From positions 1 through 10,602 of the forward strand of contig CAMLPZ010000144.1 in assembly GCA_946482045.1 (NCBI GenBank): 10,602 bases of DNA. The letters run 5' to 3'. Below, in pieces: positions 8,188-10,602 of this stretch. The translations under genes and the position numbers were made by a program. The DNA comes from an uncultured Asticcacaulis sp. (lineage in GTDB: Bacteria > Pseudomonadota > Alphaproteobacteria > Caulobacterales > Caulobacteraceae). Each line of letters opens with the position of its first letter. Position 1 is the stretch's first letter. The notes beneath the pieces are model-generated. The model worked only from the letters and a program-made list of their open reading frames with translations. It was not told where the DNA came from and made no database searches.

Positions 8188-8231
8188 TTTAGATCGGAAT
8201 GGGTTTAGATGGAAACGCCATTACCATCTAA
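8188..8231. repeat. TTAGATGG dyad with an extra direct copy
   Basis: TTAGATGG (8205-8212) and CCATCTAA (8224-8231) form a perfect 8-bp inverted repeat with an 11-nt spacer. A further TTTAGAT at 8188-8194 repeats the left half 16 bp away (8204-8210). It lies just upstream of the adhP FNR/FixK box. It could be an operator for an unidentified regulator; alternatively it forms RNA structure downstream of usp. Confidence 0.35.
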
Positions 8232-8245
8232 GCTCTTGCTTTGGC

Positions 8246-8302
8246 GCGATATTTCTGGCGAAAACCCCATAAAACGCTTCTTGGCACTTTTCGCCATATC
8301 GC
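8246..8302. repeat. 57-nt imperfect palindrome after usp
   Basis: The right arm TTTTCGCC-ATATCGC (8288-8302) pairs with the left arm GCGATAT (8246-8252) plus GGCGAAAA (8257-8264), leaving a TTCT bulge. That gives 15 bp around a 23-nt loop. It begins one base beyond the usp stop codon on the - strand. There is no T-run after it, so it is a 3' structure or small repeat element rather than a classic terminator. Confidence 0.4.
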
Positions 8303-8303
8303 T

Positions 8304-9146
8304 CTAGTGGGAGAAGAAAAGGGGCACTTGCTGGTCCTGAAGCATGTAGTCGGTGGCTCCTCCCAGGAGAAACTCGCGCAAACGAGAGCGGCCGTAAGCT
8401 CCCATGACCAGTAGGTCACTTCCGTGCTTTACGACATAGTCCGACAGCACCTCTCCCACTTTTCGCCCGCCGGCATCGACTTCATCCGAAAGGGCGTTGA
8501 CCTGATGTACCTTGAGGTGGCGAACGGCATCATCGCCGATACCCGATGTGGCGGATTCCTTCTCGTTTACGACGGTGAGTACCCGTACCTCACGCGCCGT
8601 ACGCAGCAGGGGTAGCGCATCGCCCATGGCTCTTGCGGCCGACCGCGTTCCGTCCCATGCGACCACGGCGGTGCCAAATCCTTGGGACGGTAAGTTCGCT
8701 GCCCCTGGCCGGTACAATAAGACCGGACGTCCCGATTCAAAAGCCACGGCTTCCGCGATGGTGCGCTGCCCGTCATTCACGTCTATGGCCGGGACAAGGC
8801 AAAGGTCGCGGGTGCGCGCATTGTATGCGACGTGTTCTCCTATGGCATCCAGGCTGGCGCGAACCATGAGCGCGTCACCTGCAATGTTGTAGGTCGAAAC
8901 CTTCTGCGTAAAATCCGCCAGGGCCGACCGGCAATGTGCCAGGCTTTTGCTTTCCTGCTCGGCGCATAAGGCGCTCAGATTAATGAGACGCTCGGCAAGC
9001 CAGTTCCCCGGCGCCTTGAATTCGACCTGGACTGCGAGAGCCGATAATGACGCTTGATAAAATCGGGCGAATTGTACAGCCTGATCAATAGCTTCAGACG
9101 AGGTGGGGTCTGGATAGCTGGTGATCTGCAGCAGTATATCTTTCAC
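8304..9146 (-). CDS. Tandem-domain universal stress protein
   Basis: A 280-residue cytosolic protein with two UspA-like domains (about 1-146 and 157-280). The start is a GTG at 9146 with GGAG (9153-9156) 6 nt upstream, giving the usual (M)KDILLQI beginning; the longer frame to 9233 adds an unrelated leader. The second domain keeps the nucleotide-binding loop, GAYG-x9-G (G249, G252, G262), although the usual Ser/Thr after the last Gly is Gly263. It opens with VVAWDGTRSAARA (161-173). The first domain has lost that loop and probably has a structural role. Such proteins support survival under stress and low oxygen, but the exact activity is unknown. A perfect FNR/FixK box is centred 56 nt upstream of the start codon, so hypoxic induction is likely. 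It is co-directional with adhP, 257 nt away. Confidence 0.9.
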   Translation of the reverse strand: MKDILLQITSYPDPTSSEAIDQAVQFARFYQASLSALAVQVEFKAPGNWLAERLINLSALCAEQESKSLAHCRSALADFTQKVSTYNIAGDALMVRASLDAIGEHVAYNARTRDLCLVPAIDVNDGQRTIAEAVAFESGRPVLLYRPGAANLPSQGFGTAVVAWDGTRSAARAMGDALPLLRTAREVRVLTVVNEKESATSGIGDDAVRHLKVHQVNALSDEVDAGGRKVGEVLSDYVVKHGSDLLVMGAYGRSRLREFLLGGATDYMLQDQQVPLFFSH

Positions 9147-9152
9147 GGGAAG

Positions 9153-9156
9153 CTCC
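9153..9156 (-). promoter_or_regulatory. Ribosome binding site fixing the usp GTG start
   Basis: AAGGAG on the - strand, with GGAG at 9153-9156, stands 6 nt before GTG 9146. No comparable site precedes the ATG of the longer frame at 9233. Confidence 0.8.
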
Positions 9157-9195
9157 TTGTTTCCCGCATAGTGTATAAACGGTAGATCGGCGGCA

Positions 9196-9209
9196 TTGAC
9201 GTACATCAA
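9196..9209 (-). promoter_or_regulatory. FNR/FixK box upstream of usp
   Basis: TTGAC-GTAC-ATCAA is a perfect 5+5 dyad of the FNR/FixK type, centred 56 nt before the GTG start. A class II position predicts transcription from about 9161, leaving a leader of roughly 15 nt. CACTAT (9168-9173, - strand) sits at the expected -10. Confidence 0.75.
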
Positions 9210-9281
9210 ATGCCCGGCGCAACCTTGGTCCAAGTAAACCGAAGAGTCATGCCGCCCGCCGGTTTCTTGATTCGAAACAAG

Positions 9282-9310
9282 AGCGCCGGTCGCAGGGTAC
9301 GACCGGCGCT
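9282..9310 (-). terminator. Strong GC-rich hairpin between ompW and usp
   Basis: AGCGCCGGTCG (9282-9292) and CGACCGGCGCT (9300-9310) form a perfect 11-bp stem with a 7-nt loop. On the - strand it is followed by CTTGTTTCG, a weak T-rich tail. It probably ends ompW transcription ahead of the usp promoter. Confidence 0.5.
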
Positions 9311-9386
9311 GAAAATGCTGCCTTTATCGAGGGATGCGTTGGAATCGGGCATCCGTACGCCGCTCCAGGCCGTTTCCGTTCCTTCA

Positions 9387-9411
9387 GACCATCAGGACGG
9401 GCCTGATGGTC
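9387..9411 (-). terminator. Hairpin just after ompW
   Basis: GACCATCAGG (9387-9396) and CCTGATGGTC (9402-9411) form a perfect 10-bp stem with a 5-nt loop, starting 22 nt past the ompW stop codon. There is no T-run behind it, so it may protect the mRNA 3' end or act as a partial terminator. Confidence 0.4.
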
Positions 9412-9433
9412 CAATGGCAAATTCCGCGTACTG

Positions 9434-10090
9434 TCAGAAGCGGTAACCCAGCCCCACTGAGGCGACGGTCGGATCGAGGGTCACCTCTGAGGTGAGGGCT
9501 CCGCCATTTATACGGGCATCGGTTTTATAGAAGACCTTCTTATAGTCGAGGTTAAGCACCCAGTTCTTCTTGAGCGCAATATCGACGCCGGCCTGAATCG
9601 CCGTACCGCCGCTGTTTTTCAAGGCGACGGTGAAACCGTTCTTGTCCTTACCGTTGTACCAGTTCATGAAGTTGACGCCGGCCCCGACATAGGGACTGAT
9701 CCGCCCCTTCGGATTGAAGTGATACTGGGCTGCAATAACCGGCGGCAGCACCCAAGTCTCATGGACGGCAACATCGGTTGCGCCGCCTTGGGCGCGGATT
9801 TCATGTTGAGACGTACCCAATATAGCTTCAACGGCGATATGATCCGTAAAGAAATATGTGAAGCCCAGGGTTGGCACGGTGTCGTCGTTGACAGCGACAT
9901 TGAGGCCGGTTGCAGCTCCCGCCGACGTAAGGATGGCGCCGTCTTCATCTGGCGCCACGGTTGTCATTCGCGCCGTCACCTGCCACTGCCCCGCTTGCTT
10001 GGGCTTGAAATCCTGGGCAACTGCCGTTGCGCTAATCGCGGCGGCCGACATTACCCATATAAAAAATGTGGTTTTAAGTGCGCGAGTCAT
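9434..10090 (-). CDS. ompW: Outer-membrane protein OmpW family
   Basis: A 218-residue small outer-membrane protein predicted to fold as an eight-stranded beta-barrel with a hydrophobic channel. The ATG at 10090 has GGAG (10097-10100) 6 nt upstream and opens a Sec signal peptide cleaved near AVA-QD (residues 25-26). The longer frame to 10168 lacks such support and would run over the regulatory box. Family hallmarks are LPPVIAAQYHF (115-125), ISPYVGAGVNF (131-141), NWVLNLDYKKVFYKTD (176-191) and the terminal SVGLGYRF ending in Phe. OmpW proteins are linked to small hydrophobic molecule transport and, in enteric bacteria, to the aerobic-anaerobic switch under FNR. The perfect FNR/FixK box upstream (10155-10168) fits that pattern. 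It is divergent from the chemoreceptor at 10478. Confidence 0.92.
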   Translation of the reverse strand: MTRALKTTFFIWVMSAAAISATAVAQDFKPKQAGQWQVTARMTTVAPDEDGAILTSAGAATGLNVAVNDDTVPTLGFTYFFTDHIAVEAILGTSQHEIRAQGGATDVAVHETWVLPPVIAAQYHFNPKGRISPYVGAGVNFMNWYNGKDKNGFTVALKNSGGTAIQAGVDIALKKNWVLNLDYKKVFYKTDARINGGALTSEVTLDPTVASVGLGYRF

Positions 10091-10096
10091 GACTCT

Positions 10097-10100
10097 CTCC
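10097..10100 (-). promoter_or_regulatory. Ribosome binding site fixing the ompW start
   Basis: AAGGAG on the - strand, with GGAG at 10097-10100, is 6 nt from the ATG at 10090. It supports the start that gives a proper signal peptide. Confidence 0.82.
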
Positions 10101-10154
10101 TTTGTATGCGTGTTAAGTGCACAGCACCAAAAGCATGACCGGTAAGGTAATAAT

Positions 10155-10168
10155 TTGATCGAAGTCAA
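10155..10168 (-). promoter_or_regulatory. FNR/FixK box upstream of ompW
   Basis: TTGAT-CGAA-GTCAA is a perfect match to TTGAY-N4-RTCAA, centred about 71 nt before the ompW ATG. A class II geometry predicts a start near 10120. The -10 region there is poor, so the exact promoter is uncertain. Confidence 0.72.
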
Positions 10169-10378
10169 ACATGACGGCTAACGCCCTGCGACCTTCCGTC
10201 TCAGCGGACAAATCAGGCATTAGCAAACTGATCGCTGTCATGATCAAGTAATTTGGGATTCTCAGCCTGAGACTAGACTGATGATAGTCGACTTGAATCA
10301 ACGAGACGTTGGTTTTCATCTAGCCCCTCAGCATGAGGACGATAATACCGGCTTGCAGATCACTGCGTCGACAACAGG

Positions 10379-10411
10379 GTTAATTTCCATAAATTTGTCA
10401 TGGAAATTAAC
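10379..10411. repeat. Perfect 12-bp inverted repeat upstream of chemoreceptor 2
   Basis: GTTAATTTCCAT (10379-10390) and ATGGAAATTAAC (10400-10411) are exact reverse complements separated by AAATTTGTC. The dyad ends 66 nt before the GTG at 10478. It has no trailing T-run, so an operator or 5' leader hairpin is more likely than a terminator. The regulator is unknown. Confidence 0.6.
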
Positions 10412-10463
10412 GCCACGTTCACCAAGACGCCCGGATTATGAGATCAGATATTACGATCAAGCT

Positions 10464-10469
10464 GGGGAG
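10464..10469 (+). promoter_or_regulatory. Ribosome binding site for chemoreceptor 2
   Basis: GGGGAG stands 8 nt before GTG 10478. The nearby ATG at 10471 is in a different frame and too close to this site, so the GTG is the likely start. Confidence 0.75.
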
Positions 10470-10477
10470 CATGTCGC

Positions 10478-10602
10478 GTGCTGTTATCATTGTTCACGAA
10501 CGCCGATTCCTATCTCATCGAAGCACTCAAAAAATCGCAGGCGATCATCGAGTTCACACCGGACGGTCGAATCCTGACTGCAAATGCAAATTTTCTGGAC
10601 GC
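10478..10602 (+). CDS. N-terminus of a second PAS chemoreceptor (runs off the window)
   Basis: The first 41 codons of a gene cut by the window edge, starting with GTG and preceded by GGGGAG. The protein begins (M)LLSLFTNADSYLIEALKK. Residues 19-40 ([17 protein letters not shown]) match residues 16-37 of the chemoreceptor at 5371-6843 at 17 of 22 positions, at the same distance from the N-terminus. It is therefore a PAS-domain protein and most likely a soluble PAS-PAS-signalling-domain chemoreceptor like its paralogue. The signalling domain itself lies outside the window, so a PAS protein with another output is possible. It has no signal peptide. The perfect 12-bp dyad upstream may regulate it. 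It is transcribed divergently from ompW. Confidence 0.8.
   Translation, partial: MLLSLFTNADSYLIEALKKSQAIIEFTPDGRILTANANFLD

Larger units (their letters stand above)
10091..10477. other. Intergenic region between ompW and the second chemoreceptor
   Basis: A 387-nt divergent spacer, visibly more AT-rich than the flanking genes. It holds the ompW ribosome site, the FNR/FixK box at 10155-10168, a short CAACG-AGA-CGTTG dyad near 10300, and the perfect 12-bp inverted repeat at 10379-10411. I see no convincing gene in it; the open frames there have neither a good ribosome site nor a recognisable product. Confidence 0.6.

Noticed and set aside
9147..9233. 29-residue N-terminal extension of the universal stress protein
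   Set aside because: Unrelated to the family; it contains the FNR/FixK box and the ribosome site for the GTG at 9146.
10281..10577. 98-codon + strand frame overlapping the right end
   Set aside because: It is out of frame with the PAS coding sequence at 10478, shows no domain, and runs through the perfect dyad.

Overview
The window comes from a GC-rich alphaproteobacterium. The codon bias, the TonB receptor style, cytosolic PAS chemoreceptors, FixK/FNR-type boxes and a mosaic repeat of the kind found in rhizobia and relatives all fit. A member of the Caulobacteraceae (for example Asticcacaulis-like) is my guess, but I cannot confirm it by search.

Left part (about 83-5310, + strand): a phosphorus-scavenging cassette. 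A TonB-dependent outer-membrane receptor is followed by a strong intrinsic terminator, a periplasmic GlpQ-type glycerophosphodiester phosphodiesterase, and a Tat-exported PhoD-type phosphodiesterase/alkaline phosphatase. The likely logic is capture of an organophosphate or phosphodiester at the outer membrane followed by hydrolysis in the periplasm. A palindromic intergenic repeat (5312-5356) separates this cassette from the genes on the other strand.

Right part (5371-10090, all - strand): a soluble chemoreceptor with two tandem near-duplicate PAS domains, a zinc alcohol dehydrogenase (adhP), a tandem-domain universal stress protein, and outer-membrane protein OmpW. The last three each carry a perfect FNR/FixK box (TTGAY-N4-RTCAA) upstream, at 8163-8176, 9196-9209 and 10155-10168. 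The block therefore looks like a low-oxygen mini-regulon of separately promoted genes. True starts for adhP, usp and ompW are internal to the longest open frames and are fixed by good Shine-Dalgarno sites (8046, GTG 9146, 10090).

Right edge (10478-10602, + strand): the first 41 codons of a second PAS chemoreceptor with a GTG start, a paralogue of the one at 5371-6843. A soluble PAS chemoreceptor thus lies on each side of the hypoxia block. The spacer between ompW and this gene holds an FNR/FixK box and a perfect 12-bp inverted repeat. Other unexplained signals are an orphan sigma-54-like promoter (6946-6960) and several dyads between usp and adhP. I saw no tRNA, rRNA, CRISPR array, insertion sequence or phage gene.
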